A DNA stretch of 64,000 nucleotides from Tropicimonas aquimaris (lineage in GTDB: Bacteria > Pseudomonadota > Alphaproteobacteria > Rhodobacterales > Rhodobacteraceae). The notes under the pieces are model-generated. The model was given only the letters and a program-made list of their open reading frames with translations, had not been told where the DNA came from and did no database searches. The DNA lies in assembly GCF_042676185.1 (NCBI RefSeq), contig NZ_JBHTJT010000012.1, positions 62,001 through 126,000 of the forward strand. The letters are read 5' to 3'. This document shows positions 53,273 to 62,188 of the stretch, in pieces (position 1 is the stretch's first letter; each line of letters starts with the position of its first letter). A program made the position numbers and the translations under genes.

Positions 53273-55346
53273 CGACCTGACCTGGAACACGCTCGAAGGG
53301 ATCCGGGTCAAGCCGCTCTACACGGCCGAAGACACCGCGGGTCTCGCGCATATGGGCACCCTGCCCGGCTTCGAGCCGTTCACCCGGGGCGTCAAGGCGA
53401 CGATGTACACGGGCCGCCCGTGGACGATCCGCCAGTACGCCGGCTTCTCCACCGCCGAGGAGTCGAACGCCTTCTACCGCAAGGCACTCGCTGCCGGCCA
53501 GCAGGGCGTCTCGGTCGCCTTCGATCTCGCCACGCACCGCGGCTATGACAGCGATCACCCCCGCGTCGAGGGCGATGTCGGCAAGGCCGGCGTGGCAATC
53601 GACAGCGTCGAGGACATGAAGATCCTGTTCGACGGCATCCCGCTCGACAAGATATCCGTCTCCATGACCATGAACGGCGCGGTTATTCCGGTGCTGGCCA
53701 ACTTCATCGTCGTGGGCGAGGAACAGGGGCACGACCGCAAGGTGCTCTCCGGGACCATCCAGAACGACATCCTCAAGGAGTTCATGGTCCGCAACACCTA
53801 TATCTATCCGCCCGAGCCCTCGATGCGGATCATCGGAGACATCATCGAATACACCTCGAACGAGATGCCGAAGTTCAACTCGATCTCCATCTCGGGCTAC
53901 CACATGCAGGAGGCCGGCGCGAACCTGGTGCAGGAGCTGGCCTACACCCTGGCGGACGGGCGCGAATACGTGCGCACCGCGATCAAGGCCGGGATGGAGG
54001 TCGACAAGTTCGCAGGGCGTCTGAGCTTCTTCTTCGCCATCGGCATGAACTTCTTCATGGAGGCGGCCAAGCTGCGCGCTGCGCGCACGATCTGGGCCCG
54101 CGTGATGGACGAGTTCGGCGCCAAGGATCCGCGCTCCAAGATGCTGCGCACCCACTGCCAGACCTCGGGCGTCAGCCTGGCCGAGCAGGACCCGTACAAC
54201 AACGTCATCCGCACCGCCTACGAGGCGATGTCGGCAGCACTCGGCGGCACCCAGTCGCTGCATACGAACGCGCTCGACGAGGCCATTGCCCTGCCGACCG
54301 AGTTCTCGGCCCGCATCGCCCGGAACACCCAGATCATCCTCCAGGAAGAGACCGGCGTGACCAAGGTCGTCGACCCGCTGGCCGGTTCTTACTACGTCGA
54401 GGCGCTGACCGCCGAACTGGTCGAGAAGGCTTGGGCGCTGATGGAAGAGGTCGAGGAGATGGGCGGCATGACGGCCGCCGTGAACTCCGGCATGCCGAAG
54501 CTCCGCATCGAGGAATCCGCCGCCAAGCGCCAGGCGATGATCGACCGTGGCCAGGAAGTGATCGTCGGCGTCAACAAGTACAAGCTGGCCGAGGAAGCGG
54601 AGATCGACATCCTCGACGTCGACAACGTCGCCGTTCGCGCGAGCCAGATCGCCCGCATCGAGAAGGTGCGCGCGGCGCGTGACGAGGCGGCCTGCCAGGC
54701 CGCGCTGGACGAGATCACCCGCCGGGCGACAGAGGGCGGCAACCTGCTGGAAGCCGCCGTCGCGGCATCGCGCGCCCGGGCAACGGTTGGAGAGATCAGC
54801 ATGGCGATGGAGAAGGTGTTCGGACGCCACCGGGCCGAGGTCAAGACGCTTGCCGGCGTCTACGGCGCGGCCTACGAGGGCGACGACGGCTTTGCCGCGA
54901 TCCAGAAATCGGTGGAGGACTTCGCCGAGAAGGAAGGTCGGCGGCCACGGATGCTCGTCGTCAAGATGGGCCAGGACGGCCACGACCGTGGCGCCAAGGT
55001 GATCGCGACGGCCTTTGCCGACATCGGTTTCGACGTCGACGTGGGCCCCCTGTTCCAGACCCCCGAAGAAGCCGCGCAGGACGCCATCGACAACGACGTC
55101 CACATCATCGGCATCTCCAGCCAGGCCGCCGGTCACAAGACGCTGGCGCCTCGGCTGATCGAGGAGCTGAAGAAGCAGGGCGCCGAGGACATCATCGTGA
55201 TCTGCGGCGGCGTGATCCCGCACCAGGATTACGAGTTCCTCTACAACGCCGGGGTCAAGGCGATCTTCGGGCCGGGAACGAACATTCCCTCCGCCGCGCA
55301 GGATATCCTGAACCTCATCGGCGCGCCGAAGGAGACGGCTGCCTGA
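53202..55346 (+). CDS. Methylmalonyl-CoA mutase
   Basis: 714-residue single-chain adenosylcobalamin enzyme converting methylmalonyl-CoA to succinyl-CoA. The N-terminal TIM barrel (about residues 40-410) has YAGFSTAEESNAFYRK and ISVSMTMNGAVIPVLA; the C-terminal B12 domain holds the cobalt-binding GQDGHDRGAK, with His594, then IIGISSQAAGHKTLAP and VICGGVIPHQDY. The ATG at 53202 follows GAAGGAAGA. It completes the propionyl-CoA route with PccAB; an epimerase gene is not seen here. A terminator follows. Confidence 0.97.
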   Translation: MTEKQLPQEWAALATKELRGRSLDDLTWNTLEGIRVKPLYTAEDTAGLAHMGTLPGFEPFTRGVKATMYTGRPWTIRQYAGFSTAEESNAFYRKALAAGQQGVSVAFDLATHRGYDSDHPRVEGDVGKAGVAIDSVEDMKILFDGIPLDKISVSMTMNGAVIPVLANFIVVGEEQGHDRKVLSGTIQNDILKEFMVRNTYIYPPEPSMRIIGDIIEYTSNEMPKFNSISISGYHMQEAGANLVQELAYTLADGREYVRTAIKAGMEVDKFAGRLSFFFAIGMNFFMEAAKLRAARTIWARVMDEFGAKDPRSKMLRTHCQTSGVSLAEQDPYNNVIRTAYEAMSAALGGTQSLHTNALDEAIALPTEFSARIARNTQIILQEETGVTKVVDPLAGSYYVEALTAELVEKAWALMEEVEEMGGMTAAVNSGMPKLRIEESAAKRQAMIDRGQEVIVGVNKYKLAEEAEIDILDVDNVAVRASQIARIEKVRAARDEAACQAALDEITRRATEGGNLLEAAVAASRARATVGEISMAMEKVFGRHRAEVKTLAGVYGAAYEGDDGFAAIQKSVEDFAEKEGRRPRMLVVKMGQDGHDRGAKVIATAFADIGFDVDVGPLFQTPEEAAQDAIDNDVHIIGISSQAAGHKTLAPRLIEELKKQGAEDIIVICGGVIPHQDYEFLYNAGVKAIFGPGTNIPSAAQDILNLIGAPKETAA

Positions 55347-55385
55347 CCCGCCCCTTGCCATCGGCACGGGAAACGGAGAAACGAA

Positions 55386-55420
55386 AGGGGCGCGCCCGGC
55401 AAGGGCGCGCCTCTTGCTTT
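55386..55420 (+). terminator. Terminator after methylmalonyl-CoA mutase
   Basis: 12-bp stem AGGGGCGCGCCC / GGGCGCGCCTCT with a GGCAA loop, followed by TGCTTT. It closes the propionate block. Confidence 0.85.
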
Positions 55421-55543
55421 GGAGGCGGGCTTGCTTGAATTCCAAGATCGCGCGGCTGCGGCGCTCCGGCTCGGGGCCGGAACCGCGCCAGGTATCCGGC
55501 GTCATCCTTCCGAAAGCCGCGCTTCGGCGCTGGTACCTGCGCC

Positions 55544-56053
55544 GTGGGGTGTCCGGTGATCGTGCGGCCGGCGGTGCCGGCCGATGCGCAAGCCATCGTG
55601 GACATCATCAACCCCATCGTGCGCGAGACGACGATCTCCTTTTCGACCGAGGAGAAGACGGCAGAGGAATTCGCCGCGCTGATTGCCGGTGGACGGCCGG
55701 TCTGGGTGTCGGAGCACGAGGGGCGGATCACCGGTTACGCGACCTCCTTCCAGTTCCGCAACGGACCGGGGTATGCCCGCACGCTGGAGCACAGCATCGC
55801 CCTCGCCCCCGGCGGGCGCGGTCACGGCGCCGGGCGTGCGCTCATGGCCGCGTTGGAGCGCCATGCCGCCGCGAACGGGGCGCACAGCATCTTTGCCGGG
55901 GTCAGCGCCGAGAACCACGCGGGCTTCGCATTCCATGCCGCGATCGGCTTCCGGGAGGTTGCCCGGCTGCCCCGGGTCGGTTGGAAATTCGGCCGCTGGC
56001 TCGATCTTGTGCTGATGCAGAAATTCCTGTCGGACCCCGAACAGGGCGGATAG
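55544..56053 (+). CDS. Phosphinothricin acetyltransferase-like GNAT protein
   Basis: 169 residues. VIVRPAVPADAQAIVDIINPIV at the start and the acetyl-CoA loop ALAPGGRGHGAGRALM, then the end GWKFGRWLDLVLMQK, are those of the pat/bar-like group, which acetylate free amino acids or related amines. Starts with GTG at 55544; the in-frame GTG at 55556 is also possible. First of three co-oriented genes. Natural substrate not known. Confidence 0.9.
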   Translation: MGCPVIVRPAVPADAQAIVDIINPIVRETTISFSTEEKTAEEFAALIAGGRPVWVSEHEGRITGYATSFQFRNGPGYARTLEHSIALAPGGRGHGAGRALMAALERHAAANGAHSIFAGVSAENHAGFAFHAAIGFREVARLPRVGWKFGRWLDLVLMQKFLSDPEQGG

Positions 56054-56062
56054 GGTGCGCCC

Positions 56063-56734
56063 ATGTCGATCTGGAGTCGCATATCCGACGCGCTGTCCGC
56101 GCTGGCGTCCGGGGAGCCGCTGTCCGACGTCTTCGACCGGCTGCGCACGCCGCCGGAGCGGAGCGTCGCCTTCGCCATCGCGGTAATTGCCCTTGGCGCC
56201 AAGCTTGCAAAGGCCGACGGGACGGTGACTCGCGACGAGGTGCGCGCCTTCCGCGAAGTGTTCATCATTCCCGAGAGCGAGGAGGCCAACGCCGCTCGCG
56301 TCTTCAACCTCGCCCGACAGGACGTGGCCGGGTACGATGTATATGCCCGGCGGATCGCCTCGCTTTTCGAGGACGGGCACGAGGTTCTGCACGACCTCAT
56401 GGAAGGACTGTTTCACATCGCCACCGCGGATGGCAGCTACCACGAGGCCGAGAACGAGGTGCTGCTCCAGGTGGCGACGATCTTCGGGCTGAGCGAGCGC
56501 GAGTTCCGCAGTCTTCGGGCGCGGTCGGTGCCCGATGCCGCGCCCGATCCCTACGACGTGCTCGGCGTTACGCCGGACATGCCGATGGCCGAGATCCGCC
56601 GCGCCTGGAGCCGGGCGGTGCGGGAAAGCCATCCGGACCGGATGATTGCGCGCGGCGTGCCGGAGGAGGCCGTGCGATTGGCCGAACAGCGGCTGATCGC
56701 GATCAACCGGGCCTGGGAAGAAATCTCCGCGTGA
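56063..56734 (+). CDS. DjlA-like TerB/J-domain protein
   Basis: 223 residues. The TerB-like helical domain (about residues 30-145) starts after a short leader; the C-terminal J domain (about 160-223) has DPYDVLGVTPDMPMAEIRRA and the HPD triad in ESHPDRMI, so it can stimulate a DnaK partner. There is no N-terminal membrane helix, unlike enteric DjlA. Nine bases after the acetyltransferase stop. Confidence 0.92.
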   Translation: MSIWSRISDALSALASGEPLSDVFDRLRTPPERSVAFAIAVIALGAKLAKADGTVTRDEVRAFREVFIIPESEEANAARVFNLARQDVAGYDVYARRIASLFEDGHEVLHDLMEGLFHIATADGSYHEAENEVLLQVATIFGLSEREFRSLRARSVPDAAPDPYDVLGVTPDMPMAEIRRAWSRAVRESHPDRMIARGVPEEAVRLAEQRLIAINRAWEEISA

Positions 56735-56744
56735 GGGAGGGGGC

Positions 56745-57353
56745 GTGACGCTCGAATATCTCAGCCTCGGCCTGATGGTCCTGGCCACCGCCGTCATGGC
56801 CGCCTCGGCCGCGATCCAGGCAGTCCGCCACGGGCTCGACCTGTTCGGCGCGACGGTTTTAGCCATCGCCGCAGCGCTTGGCGGCGGGACGGTGCGCGAC
56901 ATGCTGCTGGGCAAGTTGCCGGTCTTCTGGATCAACGACCTGACCTTCATTCTCACCACCGTTCCGGTTGCCATCGCCGGGTATTTCGTCGCCACGCGGA
57001 TGGCCGCGGGAAATGGCCTGCGGCTGGCGTGGCTGATGCGGCTCGATGCAATGGGGCTCGCGCTCTTCACGCTGATGGGGGTGCGGGTGGCGCAACAGGC
57101 GGACACATCGGCGATCATCGCGGTGATCATCGGCTGCATCACCGGAACCGTTGGCGGGATGATCCGCGACCTGCTGTGCAATGTGACCCCGCTGGTGTTG
57201 AAGCAGGATCTCTACGCCACGATCTCGCTGGCCGGGGGCGCGCTCTACCTGCTGCTGCTGGAAGTCGTGCCCGAAGGCCCGGCGGCGGCGATCAGTTTTG
57301 CCGCGATGCTGGGCGTGCGGCTGCTGGTGCTGGCCCGGCAGCGTCCGGAATAG
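56745..57353 (+). CDS. Trimeric intracellular cation channel (TRIC/UPF0126) protein
   Basis: 202-residue membrane protein made of two repeats, each with a GGGTVRDMLLG- or GGMIRDLLC-type motif that lines the channel. Seven hydrophobic segments. Prokaryotic members are K+/cation channels or transporters. The GTG start at 56745 is 10 bases downstream of the DjlA-like stop. Confidence 0.92.
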   Translation: MTLEYLSLGLMVLATAVMAASAAIQAVRHGLDLFGATVLAIAAALGGGTVRDMLLGKLPVFWINDLTFILTTVPVAIAGYFVATRMAAGNGLRLAWLMRLDAMGLALFTLMGVRVAQQADTSAIIAVIIGCITGTVGGMIRDLLCNVTPLVLKQDLYATISLAGGALYLLLLEVVPEGPAAAISFAAMLGVRLLVLARQRPE

Positions 57354-57356
57354 AAC

Positions 57357-57387
57357 GGGGCGTCCGGTGGCCCGCGCCGAACGCCCC
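57357..57387. terminator. Hairpin between convergent genes
   Basis: GGGGCGT (57357-57363) pairs with ACGCCCC (57381-57387), followed on the plus strand by TGTCGTCTTT. Probably terminates both the TRIC gene and the por operon. Confidence 0.7.
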
Positions 57388-57406
57388 TGTCGTCTTTCCG
57401 CGAGGC

Positions 57407-59116
57407 TCAATCGCCCTCGTGCCAGGTATCCTCGGCCATCTGGATGAAGCCCGTCGGGCATTCCTTGGCGCAGATGCCGCAGCCCTTGCAGAAATCCAGA
57501 TCGAACACGTAATGCGACCCGTCGGACGCCAGCTCCGCCGTCTTGATCACCGCGTTATCGGGACACATGACCCAGCAATTGTCGCAGGCCAGGCAATTGC
57601 CGCAGCTCAGGCAGCGCGTGGCCTCCCGCAGGGCGGCCATCCGGCCGATGTCGCCCTCGATCTCGGCTTCGAACGTCCGCTCTGCCACCGGCAGCTTGGG
57701 CACGGCGATGCGGGAGATGCGGCCAAAGTAGACCGGGTTGAGGCCGCTTGCCGGCATCTCCGGGCGCGCGTCCTCGACCGGGTCCGGCCGGCCCTGAAGC
57801 CGCGCCGCGATCGCCTCCACCGCCAACCGCCCGTCACCGATCGCCTCGGCCACGGTGCCGCGGTCGCCGCGGGCGTCGCCGATGGCGTGGACGTTTTCCT
57901 GCGGCGTCCGGCTCCAGCGGTCCTGGGCGTCGAGATAGTGCCAGCGGTTTAGCAGGTTGTGCATCCCATCGGGGTTCACGCGTTCGCCGATGCAGGGAAT
58001 TACCATGTCCACCGACACCACGCGCTCGGTGCCCTCGAACTGCACCCGGTGCATGCGCCCATCGGTGCCCGGCAGCTTCTTGAGCGAGACGATCTCGACC
58101 CCGGTCATTCGACTGCCCTTCATGATCAGGCGCTTCACGGTGGCGTGTTCGATGATCTCGATGCCTTCCTCGAGCGCCTCTTCCAGCTCGCGCGGGACGA
58201 CGTTGATAAGGTCGGAGGGATCGGTGTCCGGGCCGGGCAGGGCCGAGGCGGTGATCAGGGTCACGTCATCGACGCCATAGCGCTTCATCAGCCGGCAGAG
58301 GTCGATGGCTGTGTTGCCGCCGCCGTGGACAGCCACGCGCTTGGCTTCCGGGAATTCGCCGTGGTCCATGAACTCGCGCAGAAGGTGCAGGCCCTCGTGC
58401 AGGTCGGTGGGCACGGCGCCGTCGATGTTCCATTCCTTGCTCAGCCCGCAGCCCGGCGAGAGGATGACCGCGGCGTGGCTGTGTCGTAGTTCGTCGAGCA
58501 TCACGTCGCGCCCCAGCCTGCAGCGCAGGTTGAGCGTGATCCCCGGCAGGGCGAGCAGCCGGTTGATCTCGGCGTCGAGTGCCGTGCGCGGCAGGCGCGT
58601 GGGAGGGATCGCCGAACGCAGCAGGCCGCCCGCCTCGGGGAGAGCCTCGAAGATCTCGGCCCGGAGCCCGTTGCGGACGCAGTGATAGGCCGCCGAGAGC
58701 CCACCGGGTCCGGAGCCGACGATGGCGACGCAGGGCGCGTCGGCGGCCGGCGCCTCGACCGGGTAGGCCCAGCCCTTGGCCACGGCTTCATCGCCCAGCC
58801 AGCGTTCGACATTATGGATCGCCAGCGGTGTATCGATGCTCGTGCGGTTGCAGGCGGTCTCGCATGGGTGCGGGCAGACCCGGCCCGTCACCGAGGGCAG
58901 CGGGTTGGCGGAGACCAGCTCGCGCCAGGCCTCCTCGACGTGGCCTTCCTGCAGCCAGGCGAACCAGGCCTGCTGGTCCTCCCCCGCGGGGCAGGCGGCG
59001 TGGCAGGGAGCCTTGGCATGGACGTGGACGGGGCATTCGCTGGACCGCCAGTTACCAGTCTTGAATTCCAGCGAGGTGCCGGGTTCGGCATGTGCGCCTC
59101 GGTTGATGACAACCAT
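57407..59116 (-). CDS. GltD-like FAD/NAD(P) subunit fused to a two-[4Fe-4S] domain (PFOR electron output)
   Basis: 569 residues. An N-terminal [4Fe-4S] domain has eight cysteines (residues 28-89); FAD binding follows at VGSGPGGLSAAY (133-144), NAD(P) binding at HGGGNTAID (264-272), and the C-terminal domain (502-553) has CLSCGNCLACDNCWVMC and CKGCGICAKECP, enough for two clusters. This is a GltD-type oxidoreductase fused to the ferredoxin-like delta part of pyruvate:ferredoxin oxidoreductase. It follows gamma-alpha-beta in one operon, so it probably passes electrons to or from NAD(P). Confidence 0.9.
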   Translation of the reverse strand: MVVINRGAHAEPGTSLEFKTGNWRSSECPVHVHAKAPCHAACPAGEDQQAWFAWLQEGHVEEAWRELVSANPLPSVTGRVCPHPCETACNRTSIDTPLAIHNVERWLGDEAVAKGWAYPVEAPAADAPCVAIVGSGPGGLSAAYHCVRNGLRAEIFEALPEAGGLLRSAIPPTRLPRTALDAEINRLLALPGITLNLRCRLGRDVMLDELRHSHAAVILSPGCGLSKEWNIDGAVPTDLHEGLHLLREFMDHGEFPEAKRVAVHGGGNTAIDLCRLMKRYGVDDVTLITASALPGPDTDPSDLINVVPRELEEALEEGIEIIEHATVKRLIMKGSRMTGVEIVSLKKLPGTDGRMHRVQFEGTERVVSVDMVIPCIGERVNPDGMHNLLNRWHYLDAQDRWSRTPQENVHAIGDARGDRGTVAEAIGDGRLAVEAIAARLQGRPDPVEDARPEMPASGLNPVYFGRISRIAVPKLPVAERTFEAEIEGDIGRMAALREATRCLSCGNCLACDNCWVMCPDNAVIKTAELASDGSHYVFDLDFCKGCGICAKECPTGFIQMAEDTWHEGD

Positions 59117-59117
59117 C

Positions 59118-60194
59118 TCAGGCCTCCCCTGCTGCGCGGTCGCGGGCGACCTGGCTGATGCCGACGGTATCGGCCGGGTCCTCGCCTTCGCCGCGCAGGT
59201 TGAAATGCGTGATGTTGTAGTCGGCCAGCGCCTGCAGGTGGGTGAGTTCCTCCACCGCGCGCGGGTCGTCGGGCTTCATCAAGTGGCCGAAGCGGCCCTG
59301 AAGCGCGAGGTAGTCCTTCACCGGCCGCACCTCGCGGATCGGCATGACGTTGGCCAACTCGCCCCGCTCCATCTCGACGATCGGGAAGAGGCCGCATTCC
59401 ACGGCACGCCGGGCGACCTCGATGGTGAGGTGGCTATCGTGTTTCCAGCCGAGCGGGCAGGGGGAGTGGACGACCAGGAAGGTCGGCCCGTTGATCCCCA
59501 TGGCGTAGCGCACCTTGCGTTGCAGATCGGCGGGATAGGCCACCGAAGCGGAGGCGGAATAGGGGATGTGGTGCGCGGCGATGATGCCGAGCAGGTCCTT
59601 CTTGAGGTGCCGCTTGCCCATTCGCTCGGGCCCGGCCGGCGAAGTCGTGGTCGAGGCAGCGTGGGGCGTCGAGGACGACCGCTGGATGCCGGTGTTCATG
59701 TAGGCCTCGTTGTCGTAACAGACGTAGAGGATGTTGTGATACCGCTCCAGCATCCCCGACAGCGCCTGGAAGCCGATGTCGTAGGTACCGCCGTCGCCAC
59801 CAAAGGCGAGGATCTTGGTGTTCTTGCCCTTGGCCTTCATCGCCGCTTCCATGCCGGAGGCGACTGCTGCGGAGTTTTCGAACAGGGAGTGAACCCAGGG
59901 CACCTGCCAGGCCGATTGCGGCCAGGGCGTGGTGAAGACCTCGAGGCAGCCGGTGGCATTGGCGACCATCACGTCGGGGCCGGCGCATTCCATCACCAGC
60001 CGCGCCGCCAGCGCTTCACCGCAGCCCTGGCAGGCGCGGTGTCCGCTCTCAAGCGCGCAGAACCGGGGCTGCCGGTCGCGCAGCGAGGCGCCCTGGTGGA
60101 AGGGTTTCTTCGGCTCGATGGGGTGACGCCCGAATTTCTCGCGAAGTTCGGCCAGCCGTTCGGCCCTCTGATCGGTGTCGTGGTCGCTCATCAC
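59118..60194 (-). CDS. porB: Pyruvate:ferredoxin oxidoreductase beta subunit
   Basis: 358 residues. Thiamine diphosphate site GGDGGTYDIGFQALSGMLER and YDNEAYMNTGIQRSSSTP. Cluster ligands: HRACQGCGEA, ATGCLEV and PCPLGW, the pyruvate-type [4Fe-4S] pattern. The pyruvate assignment rests on these residues. The start codon overlaps the alpha stop by four bases. Confidence 0.94.
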   Translation of the reverse strand: MMSDHDTDQRAERLAELREKFGRHPIEPKKPFHQGASLRDRQPRFCALESGHRACQGCGEALAARLVMECAGPDVMVANATGCLEVFTTPWPQSAWQVPWVHSLFENSAAVASGMEAAMKAKGKNTKILAFGGDGGTYDIGFQALSGMLERYHNILYVCYDNEAYMNTGIQRSSSTPHAASTTTSPAGPERMGKRHLKKDLLGIIAAHHIPYSASASVAYPADLQRKVRYAMGINGPTFLVVHSPCPLGWKHDSHLTIEVARRAVECGLFPIVEMERGELANVMPIREVRPVKDYLALQGRFGHLMKPDDPRAVEELTHLQALADYNITHFNLRGEGEDPADTVGISQVARDRAAGEA

Positions 60195-61360
60195 CTGTCC
60201 TCCGGGGGCAGCATGGTCAGATCGGCATCGAAGACGGAGAATGGCGCGGCATCGGGATCCTCGATCGCCGAAAGCAGATCGCCCACGATGGTTTCCGGAA
60301 TGTCCCGCCCACCGAGTCCGATGGCGTGGTTGTGGATGCGTGGCGCGTCGGGGGTGCCGTAGAGCACCGCCTTTATCTCTGTTCCGAGGATACCGCCTAG
60401 ACCGGGAGAGATCGCCCGGTCGATGACGATCAGGTGGTCCAGCCCACGTGTCGCTTCCCGCAGCGCCTCTTCCGGCAGTGGCCGGAACGCGCGCAACTTG
60501 ATGAGCCGGACGCTGGCGCCCTCAGCCCTGGTGAGGCCCGAGCGCAGGGTGCCGACGGTGGAGCCCATGGCGATGATGCCGATCTTCGCGTCCTTCGGCC
60601 CTTCCGTGGTCAGCAGCCCGCCGCAGCCGCGCTTGAAGGCGCGCGCCCAGGAGCGGTCTGTCTTTTCGATCACTGGCAGGGCCTTGGTCACGGCGGCGTG
60701 GTGGGAATGGCGCACTTCGGGGAAGAAGTCGGGCCCGACCAGCGCGCCCAGCGACTTGGGGTCGCTCGGATCGAGCGCGCGTTTGAACTCGAAGGGCGGC
60801 AGCCACTTTCGGACCTGCGCGATGGTGGGGATGTCGATCACCTCCATCGTGTGGGTCAGCACGAAACCGTCCATGCAGACCATCACCGGCAGGTCGGTTT
60901 CCTGGCTGATCCGGAACGCCTGGATCGTGGTGTCCACGGCTTCCTGGTTGTTCTCGCAATGGATCTGGATCCAGCCGCTGTCGCGCACCGCCATGCTGTC
61001 GGCATGGTCGTTCCAGATGTTGAGCGGCGCGGAGACGGCGCGGTTTGCCACCGTCATCACCAGCGGGATGCGCATCCCCGCGATGTTGAACAGCACTTCG
61101 GCCATCAACAGCACGCCCTGCGAGGACGAGGCTGTATAGGCGCGCGCACCGGAGGCGGCGGCGCCGAGCACCACGGAGGCTGCGGAGAACTCGCTCTCCA
61201 CGCTCACGAATTCGGTGTGCAGCTCGCCGTCTGCGACCAGCTTGGAGAGGTTCTCGACGATATGGGTCTGCGGGGTGATCGGGTAGGCGGCGACGACGTC
61301 GGGCTCGCAGAGCGCTACCGCGCGGGCGATGGCCTGGCTTCCTTCGAGGGCTTCACGCAT
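60191..61360 (-). CDS. porA: Pyruvate:ferredoxin oxidoreductase alpha subunit
   Basis: 389 residues. The catalytic domain begins with VAAYPITPQTHIVENLSKLV, then EFVSVESEFSAASVVLGAAA and ASSSQGVLLMAEVLFNIAG, which form the active-site region with PorB. Its start overlaps the gamma stop by eight bases and its stop overlaps the beta start. Makes or splits pyruvate with the other subunits. Confidence 0.95.
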   Translation of the reverse strand: MREALEGSQAIARAVALCEPDVVAAYPITPQTHIVENLSKLVADGELHTEFVSVESEFSAASVVLGAAASGARAYTASSSQGVLLMAEVLFNIAGMRIPLVMTVANRAVSAPLNIWNDHADSMAVRDSGWIQIHCENNQEAVDTTIQAFRISQETDLPVMVCMDGFVLTHTMEVIDIPTIAQVRKWLPPFEFKRALDPSDPKSLGALVGPDFFPEVRHSHHAAVTKALPVIEKTDRSWARAFKRGCGGLLTTEGPKDAKIGIIAMGSTVGTLRSGLTRAEGASVRLIKLRAFRPLPEEALREATRGLDHLIVIDRAISPGLGGILGTEIKAVLYGTPDAPRIHNHAIGLGGRDIPETIVGDLLSAIEDPDAAPFSVFDADLTMLPPEDR

Positions 61361-61919
61361 CTTCGCTCTCCTTCCAGGCGCCGGCGGGAACCATGCCCGC
61401 CACGGCGTCGACCAGCGCGAGGTTCTTTTCCAGGACCGCGCCCTTGAACCGGCCCTTCAGCGCGGCCGCCAGCGCCTCGACCGGCAAGTGCCCGGTCATC
61501 GTCAGGAAGGCGGCGAGCAGGGCGGTGTTGGGGATCGGCCGGCCGATGTAGTCGAGGGCCAGCTCGGTCGCCGGGATGCACTTCGTCCTGCAGGAGAACG
61601 CCTCCGCCACATCCTCGTCCGAGCGGCGGGAGTTCACGATCATCGCGCCTCCCGGCTTCAGCCCGTCGGTGATCCCCCTGTCGAGCAGCAGCGTGTCGTC
61701 CTGCACGATCAGGAAGTCCGGCGTGCGGACCTGGCTGCGCAGGTGGATCGGTTGATTGTCTATGCGGACGAAGGCGGTGACTGGCGCACCGCGTCGCTCC
61801 GCGCCGAAGGACGGGAACGCCTGACAGGTGTGCCCAGCCTCAAAAGCCGCCGAAGCAAGCAGGTAGGCGGCTGCCACGCTGCCCTGTCCCCCGCGGCCAT
61901 GGATGCGATATTCGATCAT
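61353..61919 (-). CDS. porG: Pyruvate:ferredoxin oxidoreductase gamma subunit
   Basis: 188 residues. The gamma-domain hallmark RIHGRGGQGSVAAAYLLA is at the start; CPIPNTALLA-like GRPIPNTALLAAFL follows. ATG 61919 (MIEYRIHGRG) is the normal start; the frame is open further upstream but not conserved. First gene of the operon gamma-alpha-beta-FAD subunit, with a perfect palindrome 35 bp upstream. Confidence 0.94.
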   Translation of the reverse strand: MIEYRIHGRGGQGSVAAAYLLASAAFEAGHTCQAFPSFGAERRGAPVTAFVRIDNQPIHLRSQVRTPDFLIVQDDTLLLDRGITDGLKPGGAMIVNSRRSDEDVAEAFSCRTKCIPATELALDYIGRPIPNTALLAAFLTMTGHLPVEALAAALKGRFKGAVLEKNLALVDAVAGMVPAGAWKESEDA

Positions 61920-61953
61920 GGTGGCGGAACGGTAGGGGCGAGCCGTTGCGCGA

Positions 61954-61973
61954 ACAATGACCAAAGTCATTGT
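61954..61973. promoter_or_regulatory. Perfect palindrome upstream of the por operon
   Basis: ACAATGAC (61954-61961), CAAA, GTCATTGT (61966-61973): a perfect 8-bp inverted repeat, 34 bp before the porG start. The outer bases continue the symmetry imperfectly (GAAC... / ...GTTC). It looks like an operator for a dimeric regulator; I cannot name the factor. Confidence 0.75.
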
Positions 61974-62188
61974 CTGTTCCGCGGTTTTCGAAACCCCGTC
62001 AGACCGTTAGCGCTCCAAATCGCCAGTGCGACTGCGGCCTTGCATGGATCTGTCGTGGTAGCGCCGAAGGTCTTTGTGATTGATGCGAGGGCGGTTTCGC
62101 GGCAGCGTCCGCCCCGAAGAGCCGGGATGGCGCGGAACGCACCCGGCAGGACGGTGTGATTCGCGCGCCGGGCCGGGTGGAGAAACGG

